Shown piece by piece: positions 40,247 to 49,462 of a stretch of DNA of 64,000 bases. The notes beneath the pieces are model-generated. The model did not search any database, was not told the DNA's origin, and worked only from the letters and a program-made list of their open reading frames with translations. A program made the position numbers and the translations under genes. The stretch's first letter is position 1, and each line of letters opens with the position of its first letter. Source of the stretch: Kribbella sp. NBC_00382 (GTDB lineage Bacteria > Actinomycetota > Actinomycetes > Propionibacteriales > Kribbellaceae); the NCBI RefSeq assembly GCF_036067295.1, contig NZ_CP107954.1, positions 1,426,001-1,490,000 on the forward strand, read 5' to 3'.

Positions 40247-41363
40247 AGAAGAAGACGCTGCGGCGTTGCATGAGGAGGGTGTAGAGGGTCTGCTGGATGG
40301 TTTCGCGGACCTGGTCGGTGACGTTGAAGACCAGCATCGGGTCGTCGGCGGCGCCGTCGGGGAAGTCGTCGGTGCGGATCGGCTCGCCGAACTCAATCAG
40401 CCACTTCGACGGGAGCGGGATCAGGCCGAGCGGTCCCAGCAGCGGGAAGAACGGGGTGACCGGGATGTACGGCACCCCGACCAACCGGGCCAGCGACGCC
40501 ATGTTGCCGACCAGCGGGTAGATCTCCTCGGCGCCGACGATCGAGCACGGCACGATCGGTACGCCGGTCCGCATGGCCGCGCTGACGAAGCCGCCGCGAC
40601 CGAACCGCTGCAGCTTGTACCGCTCACTGAACGGCTTGCCGAGTCCCTTGAAGCCCTCCGGCCAGACCCCGACCAGGTTGCCCTGCCGGAGCAGCCGCTC
40701 GGCATCGTCGTTGCTCGCCAGCGTCGCGCCACCCTTGCGGGCGAACTCGCCGACGAACGGCGTCTTGAACACCAGGTCGGCCGCCAGCGTGCGCAGCGGC
40801 CGGTTCGTGTGGTCCGCGATGATCAGCTGGGTGATCAGCCCGTCGATCGGCATCGTGCCGGAGTGGTTCGCGACGATCAGCGCGCTGCCGGTCTCGGGGA
40901 TGTTCTCGATCCCGCGCACCTCGACCCGGAACCACTTCTCCGCGAGCGGCCGCAGGAACTTCAGCATCACCTGATCGGTCAGGTCCTCGTCGAAGCCGAA
41001 CTCGTCGACCTCGTACTCCCCCGACAACCGCCGCCGCAGGAACGCCAGGAACTCGGCGACCTGCCGCTCCCCGTCGACCCCGAGCGTGTCCCGCACGATC
41101 TTCTCGAACGCCGCGAAATCCTTCAGACCAGTCGGCTGGGCTTCGGGCGCCACGCTGAAATCGTCGACGGAGTCAGCCGCACCGACCACCTGCGGCTCTG
41201 GCGCCTGGCCTTTGCCTTTCGCCGCGCGCTTCTTGGCAGCCCGGGCCTTGACGGCGTCGGGGCCTGCGAGGGCGCGCGCCGCAGCCGAGGGCGTAGTACG
41301 ACGTCCGCTGCCGCGGCCTGGGCGGCCGCCCGATCCGATCGGGATGACGTCGGCGTCAGCCAC
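40245..41363 (-). CDS. Lysophospholipid acyltransferase-family protein (PlsC-like)
   Basis: 372 residues from GTG 41363, overlapping the epimerase gene by 8 nt. About 130 N-terminal residues are basic or acidic and non-conserved (ARAAKKRAAKGKGQAPEPQ). The catalytic acyltransferase motif is ALIVANHSGTMPIDG (an NHxxxxD variant), and the later motifs are VGVWPEGFKGLGKPF and GVPIVPCSIVGAEEIYPL. It should acylate a lysophosphatidate-like acceptor at the membrane. The same pair, epimerase then acyltransferase, is found in mycobacteria (galE2-Rv0502), so this is a conserved block. Confidence 0.9.
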   Translation of the reverse strand: MADADVIPIGSGGRPGRGSGRRTTPSAAARALAGPDAVKARAAKKRAAKGKGQAPEPQVVGAADSVDDFSVAPEAQPTGLKDFAAFEKIVRDTLGVDGERQVAEFLAFLRRRLSGEYEVDEFGFDEDLTDQVMLKFLRPLAEKWFRVEVRGIENIPETGSALIVANHSGTMPIDGLITQLIIADHTNRPLRTLAADLVFKTPFVGEFARKGGATLASNDDAERLLRQGNLVGVWPEGFKGLGKPFSERYKLQRFGRGGFVSAAMRTGVPIVPCSIVGAEEIYPLVGNMASLARLVGVPYIPVTPFFPLLGPLGLIPLPSKWLIEFGEPIRTDDFPDGAADDPMLVFNVTDQVRETIQQTLYTLLMQRRSVFF

Positions 41364-42363
41364 GCAGTGCTCCCAGTCCAGCGGTGAGCAGGCGCGAGGC
41401 CTGCGTGACGGCACCGGCGCCGAGGTGGGCGCGGAAGTCGTCGAAGGCCCCAGCGGTCGTGTACTCCGGTTCGAAACCGAACTCGCTCCGCATCCGGGTC
41501 GTGTCCACCGCGCGGCCGTACGTCAGGAAGGTGATCTGGTCCGGCGAGAAGTCGGCCAGCCGCGCGCGCCGTACGACGGCCGCAGTACTGGCCGCTGTGA
41601 AGGACGGGAGCCGGAAGACGGGTCGGCCGAGGCGGCGGATCGCCTGGGACAGCGAGAGCACGCCATCGCCGGCCAGGTTGAAGGTGCCGGGCAGCTCGTT
41701 CGCGGTCGCGTGGTGGATCGCCTCGACGCCGTCGCTCTCGTGCAGGAACTGCAGCCGGGCGTCGAAACCGAAAACGGTCGGTACCACCGGCATCGCGAAG
41801 TACCGGGTGATCGGGGAGTCGGTCTGCGGACCGATCCAGTTGGCCATCCGCAGCGTGGTGACGCAGACGTCGGGGCGGCGCCGGGCGAACCCGCGCACGT
41901 AACCCTCGACCTCGACCGCGTCCTTGCTCAACCCGGTCTGATGGATCGCCCGCGGCGCCATCTCCTCGGTGAACATCGCGGGGTCGCGCGGACCGGCGCC
42001 GTACACCGTGGTCGACGACTTGACCACGAGCTTGCGCACGCCGGGCGCCTTCTGGCACGCGGCGAGCAGTTGCATGGTGCCGATGACGTTGATCTCTTTC
42101 ATCGACGACCGTCCCCCGGCGCTGCCAGGGGTCGCCACGACGCCCGTGTGGACGACCGTGTCGACGTCCTCACCGGCGATGACCTTCGCGATGACGGGGT
42201 TGCGGATGTCGGCCCGGACGAACCGGACCCGACCGAGCTCGGCCCTTGGCGGCACCACATCGATGCCGATCACGGTGTCGATCTCAGGGTCGGCTGCAAG
42301 TCTCCGGGCACAGCGAGCACCGGCATCTCGAGAGACGCCGGTAACCATCACTACGTGTGCCAC
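41356..42363 (-). CDS. NAD-dependent epimerase/dehydratase family protein
   Basis: 335 residues from GTG 42363, preceded by GGGGG 7 nt upstream. The N-terminus is VVMVTGVSRDAGARCARRLA, a variant of the GxxGxxG nucleotide loop. VVHTGVVATPGSAGG, LVVKSSTTVYGAG and a later Arg-rich C-terminal domain follow. The usual YxxxK is not clear, so sugar epimerase activity is uncertain. It lies 71 nt after the bS22 gene and 8 nt inside the acyltransferase gene, an arrangement kept in mycobacteria and Streptomyces. Confidence 0.88.
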   Translation of the reverse strand: MAHVVMVTGVSRDAGARCARRLAADPEIDTVIGIDVVPPRAELGRVRFVRADIRNPVIAKVIAGEDVDTVVHTGVVATPGSAGGRSSMKEINVIGTMQLLAACQKAPGVRKLVVKSSTTVYGAGPRDPAMFTEEMAPRAIHQTGLSKDAVEVEGYVRGFARRRPDVCVTTLRMANWIGPQTDSPITRYFAMPVVPTVFGFDARLQFLHESDGVEAIHHATANELPGTFNLAGDGVLSLSQAIRRLGRPVFRLPSFTAASTAAVVRRARLADFSPDQITFLTYGRAVDTTRMRSEFGFEPEYTTAGAFDDFRAHLGAGAVTQASRLLTAGLGALRG

Positions 42364-42434
42364 GAGTGACCCCCAGCCAGACAGCAACAACTCCGTCAAC
42401 GCCGCCCTGGACCCCAGGACGGCGGGAACTGCTA

Positions 42435-42536
42435 CTACTTGCCGAGCTTGCGGCGCTGTACCCGCGTCTTCTTCAGCAGCTTGCGGTGCTTCTTCTTCGC
42501 CATACGCTTACGGCGCTTCTTGATAACAGAACCCAC
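42435..42536 (-). CDS. Small ribosomal protein bS22 (AURKAIP1/COX24 family)
   Basis: 33 residues from GTG 42536: a very basic peptide beginning [20 protein letters not shown] and ending VQRRKLGK. This is nearly identical in pattern to the 33-residue bS22 seen in the mycobacterial small subunit. Its place just before the epimerase gene is conserved. In Streptomyces and mycobacteria a small HTH gene lies directly upstream; here that gene is 11 kb away at 53824-54039. No good ribosome site precedes the GTG, so the mRNA may be leaderless. Confidence 0.95.
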   Translation of the reverse strand: MGSVIKKRRKRMAKKKHRKLLKKTRVQRRKLGK

Positions 42537-42659
42537 AGTGGAACCATCCAAACTTAAAGAGAGCGTCAGGAAAGACTACCTGTAGGTCACCTCCCTGACC
42601 TAAGTGAGCCTGCTCCCCCGCCTGGATAGGATGGTTTCTCGTCGACTGGGGAGGCCTCG

Positions 42660-43319
42660 ATGGGCGCTCGCTACAACGGTTTGGCCGACTGGTACGACGC
42701 CCGGTTCGTGGCCGGCGCACCCCGCCATCAGCCCGGTCTGCTGGAGCTGCTCGGCCCGGGTTCGGGCCCATGCCTCGACCTTGGCTGCGGTACCGGGCGG
42801 AACTTCGACACCATCCGCGACAGCGGCCGCACGGTGGTCGGGGTGGATCGCTCCTCCGACCAGCTCCGGCTGGCCCGCACGAGAACCGACGGCCCGCTGA
42901 TCGAGTCGGACGCCGCCGTGCTCCCGTTCGCCGACGGCTCCTTCGACACCGTGATCGCGATGTGGATCTCCACCGACCTGGACGACTTCCCAGGCGCCTT
43001 GGGCGAAGTCGTCCGCGTACTACGTCCTGGCGGGTTGCTGGTCTGCTACGGAGTCCACCCCGCCTTCAACGGCCCCCACGTCGAGTGGAACGAGGACGGC
43101 AGCCGCCTGGTCCACCCGTCGTACCGGACGCCGGGTTGGCAGGACGAATCCGCGTACTGGGCCGACGACGGCATCCGACGCCGCGTAGGCATGCGCCACC
43201 TCCCGCTGCCCGACCTCCTCAACGCCTTCCTCCGCCCAGAGCTGACCCTCGAACACATCGAAGAACCCGGCGACATCCCGGTCCCCCACGCATTGGCCCT
43301 CAAAGCCCGCCGGAACTAG
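42660..43319 (+). CDS. SAM-dependent methyltransferase (class I)
   Basis: 219 residues. Motif I is PCLDLGCGTGRNF (about residues 37-49), followed by VVGVDRSSDQLRLAR, DAAVLPFADGSFDTVIAMWI and RVLRPGGLLVCYG, which gives the usual Rossmann methyltransferase order. The substrate is unknown. TAGGAT at 42627-42632 is a likely -10, and GGGGAGG precedes the ATG. It is the first gene of the block that separates bS22 from its usual HTH neighbour. Confidence 0.92.
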   Translation: MGARYNGLADWYDARFVAGAPRHQPGLLELLGPGSGPCLDLGCGTGRNFDTIRDSGRTVVGVDRSSDQLRLARTRTDGPLIESDAAVLPFADGSFDTVIAMWISTDLDDFPGALGEVVRVLRPGGLLVCYGVHPAFNGPHVEWNEDGSRLVHPSYRTPGWQDESAYWADDGIRRRVGMRHLPLPDLLNAFLRPELTLEHIEEPGDIPVPHALALKARRN

Positions 43320-43327
43320 GCCGCCGC

Positions 43328-43837
43328 TCAGGCGAGGTGCTCCCAGGTGTACAGCAGAAGGTCGCGCCCCTTCTCGGTGACCGGCGAGGGCTCAGCGTCG
43401 GTCAACTTGTAGCCGGCCCCACGGGCGACCGCCTTGCTGGCCTCGTTCTCGGCCTCGATCTCCAGGAGCACTCGTGGCATTCCCGCGACCTCGTGGGCGT
43501 AGGTGGTGATCAGCTTCACGGCCCGTACTGCGAGGCCTTGTCCGCGGAACTCCGAGCCGACGGAGTACCCGACGCTCAACGTCTTCGGCATCAGCAGTAC
43601 CTCACCAAGCGGCCGGTCGCCGTCCGTGGTGATCGCCAACTGGATCCTCCCGTTGTCCGCCTGTGCCACCTCGAGATAGGCCTTGGCAGCCTGCTCGTCG
43701 AACGGGCTCACCAGCGGCGTCCAGTACGCCACCGCAGGCTCGTCGAACAACTCGATCATCGCCGGCAGGTCCGCCTCTACCCACTCCCGCAGAATCAGCC
43801 CATCACCAGCCAGCCGCACCCCACTCACGTCGCTCAT
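43328..43837 (-). CDS. GNAT-family N-acetyltransferase
   Basis: 169 residues from the ATG at 43837, with GAGGATG upstream. The acetyl-CoA-binding motif A is visible as VGYSVGSEFRGQGLAVRAVK, with the end of the fold in VLLEIEAENEASKAVARGAG. It resembles the RimJ/RimL group. The target is unknown. It is convergent with the methyltransferase gene, 8 nt apart, and divergent from the crcB pair. Confidence 0.9.
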   Translation of the reverse strand: MSDVSGVRLAGDGLILREWVEADLPAMIELFDEPAVAYWTPLVSPFDEQAAKAYLEVAQADNGRIQLAITTDGDRPLGEVLLMPKTLSVGYSVGSEFRGQGLAVRAVKLITTYAHEVAGMPRVLLEIEAENEASKAVARGAGYKLTDAEPSPVTEKGRDLLLYTWEHLA

Positions 43838-43970
43838 GCCGTCATCCTCCACTACTGGTCCGGCCACGGACGAGGCATTTCCATCCGCTGGGGCACGAGC
43901 GGGCTATCGTGCTGTCACCTGAGCCGGACGGCGTCCGTCGCGGCCTGCGATCGTCCCTTCGGAGGTGGGT

Positions 43971-44450
43971 GTGCAGAGCGATCCGTCGCCGCGGGAGCCG
44001 GTTGACTCTGATGTTGATCTGCGGCACCCGGCGGGCGTAGTACCGCTTCGGCGGGGTGACGGTGCTGTGCTCGGGGTGATCGCCGCTGGTGGGGCGATCG
44101 GGGCGTCGGCGCGTTATGGCGTTGGGCTTGCATGGCCGGCCGGGGCCGGATCGTGGCCTTGGGCAACGATGGTGATCAACGTGGCGGGATGCGCGCTGAT
44201 CGGGGTGCTGATGGTGCTGGTCTCCGAGGTGTGGATCGGGCAGCGGCTGCTGCGGCCGTTCGTGGGGACCGGGATATTGGGTGGGTTCACGACCTTCTCG
44301 ACGTACGCCGTCGACCTCCAGCGGCTGCTCGCCGATGGGCATCCGGTGACAGCGCTGGGGTACATGTTCGCGACCGTGATCGGCGCGATCGCCGCGGTCT
44401 TCGCCGGTACTCACGTCACGCGCGCGCTCGTCCGCCGGAGCCGTCGATGA
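43971..44450 (+). CDS. crcB: Fluoride channel subunit CrcB/FluC 1
   Basis: 159 residues from GTG 43971, with GGAGG 5 nt upstream. Four helices, starting with LGVIAAGGAIGASARYGVGL, and the FluC signatures TMVINVAGCALIGVLM (pore Asn) and LGGFTTFSTYAVD (the Phe-box/track residues). It lowers cytoplasmic fluoride as a dimeric channel. The stop overlaps the next crcB gene (ATGA), so a heterodimer is likely. About 35 extra N-terminal residues are charged. I found no match to the fluoride riboswitch in the 133 nt upstream. Confidence 0.93.
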   Translation: MQSDPSPREPVDSDVDLRHPAGVVPLRRGDGAVLGVIAAGGAIGASARYGVGLAWPAGAGSWPWATMVINVAGCALIGVLMVLVSEVWIGQRLLRPFVGTGILGGFTTFSTYAVDLQRLLADGHPVTALGYMFATVIGAIAAVFAGTHVTRALVRRSRR

Positions 44451-44821
44451 AGGTCCTGTTCGTCATCGCCGGCGCCATGGTCGGTGCTCCGCTGCGGTAT
44501 CTGACCGACCGCGCCGTCCAGTCACGGCACGACAGCGACTTCCCCTGGGGCACGTTCACCGTCAACGTCATCGGCTCGGTGATCCTGGGCTTCGTCGTGG
44601 GTGCGAGCAGTGCGGGGGATGCTCCGCACTGGGTCCAGCTCCTGGTCGGTACCGGCTTCTGCGGCGCCCTCACCACATACTCGACCTTCTCCTACGAAAC
44701 GCTCCGCCTCTGGGAACAGAACGCCAAACTCGCAGCCATCGCCAACGTCACCGCCAGCATCCTCGCCGCCCTCGGCGCTGCTGCTCTTGGCCTGGCCCTC
44801 AGCGAGAGCATCTGGCGCTGA
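44447..44821 (+). CDS. crcB: Fluoride channel subunit CrcB/FluC 2
   Basis: 124 residues from the ATG that overlaps the first crcB stop codon. FluC signatures are complete: GAPLRYLTDRAVQ, TFTVNVIGSVILGFVVGA and GFCGALTTYSTFSYETLRL. Paired crcB1/crcB2 genes are common in Gram-positive bacteria, where each codes one half of the dual-topology channel. The gene converges with the 376-residue unknown gene, 1 nt apart. Confidence 0.93.
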   Translation: MKVLFVIAGAMVGAPLRYLTDRAVQSRHDSDFPWGTFTVNVIGSVILGFVVGASSAGDAPHWVQLLVGTGFCGALTTYSTFSYETLRLWEQNAKLAAIANVTASILAALGAAALGLALSESIWR

Positions 44822-44822
44822 C

Positions 44823-45953
44823 TCAATGCCCCGCGCCCGGAAGGACGGTCAGCCTGAACCTTCCGGCCAGGTCACCATCAACGCGCATCAACTCACGCAG
44901 CACGGCGTCACCCAGTGCTCCTCGTACTTCCTCCGGCGACGCGAGTGTGCGCTCCGCAAGAGCCGCAACGGTGGTCTGCTCCGCGCCGCCCCACAGCGCG
45001 ATCGTCATCAGGTCGGAGGTGAAGGAGGTGTACTTGGTCCTGCTCTGAAACACCTCGAGCGTGGTCAACGTCTCCGCCGGAATCCGCAGTACGTCCTGAG
45101 GCAACGGCGAGTCCGGTGATCGGCGGTAGCGGCTGCCATCGAAGGTGAGACAGCCGAGTGCCGTGAACAGCGGCGGCAACATCCGCCGGGTGATCGGCTC
45201 CACTCGGTCGAGCTGTTCGGCGACGGCTGCCAGCGTCATCAGCTGATAGCCGTGGTCAGCCAGAGTCAGTGGCTGGTCAAGCCAGTCATCACCCCACGAG
45301 TGCGCAGAGGCCCACTCGGCCAGCTCTTCCAAGGACGTCCCGCCGTCGCGTCCTCTGATGTACTCGAGGCTGGTGATCACCCCGGCTGCCTCATACCCGA
45401 GCAGGTAGCCCCATCCCTGGTCCCCTGCCGGTACAGCCGGCTTGCTCCGCCGGAGCCAGCGCGGTGGCTCCACCTCGGTAACCGGCCAATAGTCCAACTG
45501 CCACAGGCTCCAAGGTCCTATCCGCTCACCTGCCTCATCCGTCGCACTCGGTTGAGGCAGCTCTTGGTGGGCGACACGGACCCGGTACTGTCCGGGTCGG
45601 CCGAGCTGGAGGTGCTCCTCAGGCCATGAGCCCGTCGCTGCCGTCAGGCCGACCACACCGGTGGCGCTTCGATACGGAAGCTCGACCACATCCACCCATT
45701 CGACCAACTCGCCATCCCCGGCCGGGCTGTCGTGCACCCGGATGCCGACGAGGCACGGCAGGTCGCCCGAGGCTGCTTCGAGCCAGCCTGCGCCCGTGCG
45801 GGCGATCGTCCCGCAGGGCTGGGCATCCGTGGCGTGCTGCTCCAGCAGCCCGGCGTCGACGTACTCGGTGTACCCGCTGTACGCGTCGCGCACCGTCAAC
45901 GTGCCGAACTCCGGCAAGTAGTCGTCGTCCTCGAACGTTCCCAGCACCGCCAT
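44823..45953 (-). CDS. Unknown protein, third gene of the HEAT-like operon
   Basis: 376 residues with no signal peptide or membrane helix and no family I recognise. The N-terminal half is acidic and looks beta-rich (VLGTFEDDDYLPEFGTLTVR; GQYRVRVAHQELPQPSATDE). The C-terminal half looks helical and ends like a winged-helix or HEAT-type segment (TTVAALAERTLASPEEVRGA). It follows the two HEAT-like paralogues by 9 nt on the same strand, so the three are probably one operon and one functional unit. It may be a sensor or inhibitor partner, but that is speculation. Confidence 0.75.
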   Translation of the reverse strand: MAVLGTFEDDDYLPEFGTLTVRDAYSGYTEYVDAGLLEQHATDAQPCGTIARTGAGWLEAASGDLPCLVGIRVHDSPAGDGELVEWVDVVELPYRSATGVVGLTAATGSWPEEHLQLGRPGQYRVRVAHQELPQPSATDEAGERIGPWSLWQLDYWPVTEVEPPRWLRRSKPAVPAGDQGWGYLLGYEAAGVITSLEYIRGRDGGTSLEELAEWASAHSWGDDWLDQPLTLADHGYQLMTLAAVAEQLDRVEPITRRMLPPLFTALGCLTFDGSRYRRSPDSPLPQDVLRIPAETLTTLEVFQSRTKYTSFTSDLMTIALWGGAEQTTVAALAERTLASPEEVRGALGDAVLRELMRVDGDLAGRFRLTVLPGAGH

Positions 45954-45962
45954 CCATCCACG

Positions 45963-47837
45963 CTAGCTGTAGTCAGCTCGGCGGTGTGATGCCGCGATGC
46001 GGCCGGCTTGTGCGTTTCCTTCGGCGGCTAATGCCTCCAGGATCGGAAGTACCGCTACGTACCGCGTGAGCTCCCAGATTTCCGATTCACCGCGTGACTC
46101 GGCCTCGACCACTTCGACGAGCACCCGAACGGCCGTGTCGGCGTCGCCGGTTACCTTGAACCAGGCTTTGGCTGCCAGGAGCCGGAGGTCGATCCGTGGG
46201 CTCGGGTCCACCTCGGACAGCAGCGTCTGCAGTACCGGCTCCGCGGCCCGCGCGGCTGGGCCCAGCATTTCGATCCAACGCAGCGCCATGTAGTCGAGGA
46301 CTCCTCCGCCGGCCCCGCGGGACGGCTGGTTCGGCGGTACCTTCGTCGACCGGCTGGGATGGTCGGTGATCACCGAGACCAGGATCGGCACCAGCTCGGC
46401 GGCCGGGTGCTCGAGCACCATCAAGGCCCGGGCAGCCCAGGTCCGCGACTCCAGGTCACCGCCGAAACCCACCTCTCGAAGGGCAGACCGCACCGCCGGA
46501 TCGGTGCCACCGACCCGTCCGAGTTCCTCGCAGATCATCACCATCACCTCGATGACGTCCGGGTCGCGAGTGGTCCGGCCTTCGCTGAGCCGCAGCAGCG
46601 CGAGCAGCTTCTCGACCAGCTCGGGAATTACCGCGCGCTTGTCCGGGAAGGCCTGCACCAAGTACTTGAGTTGGTCGAGCTGCTCCTCCTGCCGGAACCG
46701 GGCGGCCAGGAGTGGAGTCAGCGCGGCCGCGTGCCCAGTCGCCGACGAGAGAAGTTCACTCGACTTCTGCCCGAGCCGCTGGCCGACCAGCTCGAGCAGG
46801 AGTGGCTCCACCCGGGCATGCCCGGCCACGGCGAGGATCATGCGCAGGCCGAGCGTGGGTGTCCGGTCGTACAGGTTCGCCAGCTGATCGAGCAGGACGA
46901 CCAACCGCCGATCGCTCCGGTCCCAGGGCAGCGGGCCGTCGGGTCCCGGCCGATTCTTGAACCAGGGCATCAGGTCCGGTACGCCGATCGAGACGATCCC
47001 CAGGTCGGTCGTCGCCACCAGATCGATGATCCGCGGTACCAGCTCGATCGCCAGCTCCGGGTGGGCCTGGTAGAGGTGCGTGGCCATCAGGACGAGTGAG
47101 CCTGGATTCCCGAACAGCGTCGGGTCGGTCGCCCACGGGAGGTCGAGCATGCGCTGCAGCCAGTACCGCAAGGCGGTCGGGAACAGTGTCGGCTGGACTG
47201 CCCAGAGCGCCCACGAGCCGCCACCTTCAGCCCACGGCAGCTCCATCGTCATCGTCCGGCCGGCCGGACCGGCGCAGAGCACCAGCGCATCGAGCACCTG
47301 CTCGGGGATCTGCGAGCCACCCTCGGTCTGCCGGATCAGCAACGCATACTCGGCCTCTGGCGGCCGCGACGTCAGATCGATCTGCCGATGCCGCAACGTC
47401 AGCCCGTACGCCGCGCCGAGCCGGTCCGTGTCGGAGTTGCCCGGCTCCGTGAAGGCCAGTACCCGGTCAGCATCCCGGTCGGCGAGGCTGACCAGGAGCG
47501 CCATCCGGGTGGCCGGGTCCGCTTCGTCCGCCAGCGCGTCCAGCAGTTGGTTCGTGATGTCGTCGTCGACATAGGTGAGCAGGTAGACGGTGATCCGCCG
47601 CACTGCCGGATCGGGATGCCGCAGACAGCCCAGCAGCGGCTCGATGCCGACCGAGTACACGGACTCGAGCTGATGTTCCCACTGCTCTCCAGCGGCGTGC
47701 TGGAGCTTCCCCCCGAGAGCCGCCTTCAGTCGCCCCAGTGCGCTGTGGTTGAGCGGACCAGGCTCGCCGTACTCGTCGAAGTCGTCATCCAAATCCGCTG
47801 CCAACTTCCGCCGGTCGAATCCCATCCTGCCGCTCAT
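45963..47837 (-). CDS. HEAT-repeat-like protein, paralogue 2 (624 residues)
   Basis: 624 residues from the ATG at 47837, which overlaps the upstream stop codon (ATGA). Repeated helix pairs carry HEAT-type wording: LLGCLRHPDPAVRRITVYLL, LGAAYGLTLRHRQI, SALREVGFGGDLESRTWAAR and ELVPILVSVITDHPSRSTKV. It is an alpha-solenoid scaffold without catalytic motifs or signal peptide. It matches the upstream paralogue over its first 190 residues and last 260 residues but carries an extra middle part of about 110 residues. Role unknown; helical scaffolds of this kind bind proteins or nucleic acids. Confidence 0.85.
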   Translation of the reverse strand: MSGRMGFDRRKLAADLDDDFDEYGEPGPLNHSALGRLKAALGGKLQHAAGEQWEHQLESVYSVGIEPLLGCLRHPDPAVRRITVYLLTYVDDDITNQLLDALADEADPATRMALLVSLADRDADRVLAFTEPGNSDTDRLGAAYGLTLRHRQIDLTSRPPEAEYALLIRQTEGGSQIPEQVLDALVLCAGPAGRTMTMELPWAEGGGSWALWAVQPTLFPTALRYWLQRMLDLPWATDPTLFGNPGSLVLMATHLYQAHPELAIELVPRIIDLVATTDLGIVSIGVPDLMPWFKNRPGPDGPLPWDRSDRRLVVLLDQLANLYDRTPTLGLRMILAVAGHARVEPLLLELVGQRLGQKSSELLSSATGHAAALTPLLAARFRQEEQLDQLKYLVQAFPDKRAVIPELVEKLLALLRLSEGRTTRDPDVIEVMVMICEELGRVGGTDPAVRSALREVGFGGDLESRTWAARALMVLEHPAAELVPILVSVITDHPSRSTKVPPNQPSRGAGGGVLDYMALRWIEMLGPAARAAEPVLQTLLSEVDPSPRIDLRLLAAKAWFKVTGDADTAVRVLVEVVEAESRGESEIWELTRYVAVLPILEALAAEGNAQAGRIAASHRRADYS

Positions 47838-49405
47838 CTCGGACTCGGGTAGGACGCCGCGATCCGCTCAGCCTGCGTATTTCCTCCGGCAGCGAGCGCG
47901 TCCAGGATCGGAAGTACCGCTACGACCCGCGAGATCCGCCGGATCTCCGCTTCACCTCTCGACCTGACCCCGACCTCGTCGACCAGCACCCGGACGGCCG
48001 TCTCGGCATCGCCGGTCACCGCGAACCATGCTTCGGCCGCGAACACCCGCACCTCGTTCCACGGGTCCGGATCGATCTCGTCGAGCAGCGGCCGCAGTAC
48101 CGGCTCGGCGGCTCGCGCGGCCGGCCCCAACCGGCCGAGGTAGGGCAGCGCTCCGCTGTCGGTCCCCCGGCTGTAGCGGTCGACGGCCGGCTGGTTCGGG
48201 GGCACCTTCGTCGAGCGACGTGGATGGTCGGTGATCAGCGAGACCAGGATCGGCACCAGCTCGTCGGCCGGGTGACCGAGTTCGGTCAAGGCGCGCGCGC
48301 CTCCCAGCCGTACCTCCAGGTCGTCGTCACCGCACACCTTCAGGAGCGCGGCCCGGACGTCCGGATCGGCGCCACCGGCCTTGCCGAGCTCGTGACAGAT
48401 CGACGCCATCGCCTTGACGGCGGCCAGGCTGCGAGTGGCCTGCCCCTGATGGAAATGCAGCACCCTCAGCAGCCTCCTGGACAGCTCGGGGAGCACCGCC
48501 CGCTTGTCCGGAAACGCGCTCGCCAGCCACTCGACCTGCTCGAGATCGGTCTCCGTCCGCAACCGCGCGGCCAGCGCGGAGGTCAACTCCTGCGTCGTCA
48601 CCGTCGCCGAGCCGATCAGCTCTCCGGTGTCTTCGGTGAAGTACAGGCACGCCAGGTCCTGCAAACGCACGTCCCCACGCCCGTCTTCCGTCGAGACCAC
48701 GGTCTTGCCGATCGTCGAGACCGGCTCCGGTGTCCCGAGTGACTGCTCGATCAGTTCCCCGACCCGCGGCTCGATCTCGAGCAGTCTGCTCAGCCAACGC
48801 TGCAGCGCGAGCGCCGGCAGCTTCGGCTTGATCACCCAGTACGCCGCCGAGCCGCTGTCGCCCGCCCAGGACAGGTCCATCAGCCTCTCGCCGGCTGGGG
48901 TGGCGGCAAGCGCCAGGGCGTCGAGTATTTCGTCGGGGATCTCCGGCGAGGTCTGCTGGTGTCTCAGCAGTAGGCCGAAGGCGGCGCCGAGGCGGTCGGT
49001 CGGGGAGTTTCTGGGCTCGATGAAGGTCAGCACGAGCGGCTGGTCCCGGTCCGCGAGGCTGATCAGCAACGCCATCCGGCTCGCGGCGTCCTGCTCGATC
49101 TCCAGTCGCTTCAGCAGTACCGGAGTGATGTCGTCATCGACATAGGTGAGGACGTAGGCGGCCATCCGGCGTACCACCGGATCGGTATGCCGCAGGCAGT
49201 CGAGCAGAGCCGTCAGTCCCGCTGCGTACAGCGACTCGATCTCCCAGGCCCACACTTCTTCCATCGGGGGCTCGACCTGTGGCATCGCCGGTCCGAGGGC
49301 TTCCTTGAACCGTCGGAGCCGATGCACGTCGGACCGGCTGGGCCAGCCATCCTCGTCATAGTCGTCGGCGTGGTCGGCCGACAGCTTCCGGAGGTCGAAT
49401 CCCAT
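47834..49405 (-). CDS. HEAT-repeat-like protein, paralogue 1 (523 residues)
   Basis: 523 residues, first gene of a three-gene operon. It starts with MGFDLRKLSADHADDYDEDG, against MGFDRRKLAADLDDDFDE in the next gene, so the two are clear tandem duplicates. HEAT-type units include LLDCLRHTDPVVRRMAAYVL, VEWLASAFPDKRAVLPELSR and EVRLGGARALTELGHPADEL. No enzyme motif. Compared with paralogue 2, it lacks the middle insert. It is close to a dnaN gene (57 nt) in the same orientation but not overlapping it, so co-transcription with dnaN is possible. Confidence 0.85.
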   Translation of the reverse strand: MGFDLRKLSADHADDYDEDGWPSRSDVHRLRRFKEALGPAMPQVEPPMEEVWAWEIESLYAAGLTALLDCLRHTDPVVRRMAAYVLTYVDDDITPVLLKRLEIEQDAASRMALLISLADRDQPLVLTFIEPRNSPTDRLGAAFGLLLRHQQTSPEIPDEILDALALAATPAGERLMDLSWAGDSGSAAYWVIKPKLPALALQRWLSRLLEIEPRVGELIEQSLGTPEPVSTIGKTVVSTEDGRGDVRLQDLACLYFTEDTGELIGSATVTTQELTSALAARLRTETDLEQVEWLASAFPDKRAVLPELSRRLLRVLHFHQGQATRSLAAVKAMASICHELGKAGGADPDVRAALLKVCGDDDLEVRLGGARALTELGHPADELVPILVSLITDHPRRSTKVPPNQPAVDRYSRGTDSGALPYLGRLGPAARAAEPVLRPLLDEIDPDPWNEVRVFAAEAWFAVTGDAETAVRVLVDEVGVRSRGEAEIRRISRVVAVLPILDALAAGGNTQAERIAASYPSPR

Positions 49406-49462
49406 GTCCTGCTCCCCACCTCGGCAAGGGTGCCGATAATACGGGCTATCAGGAGCAGTCGG

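Noticed and set aside
43838..43970. Fluoride riboswitch before the crcB pair
   Set aside because: I looked for the conserved riboswitch core and pseudoknot pattern and did not find it.
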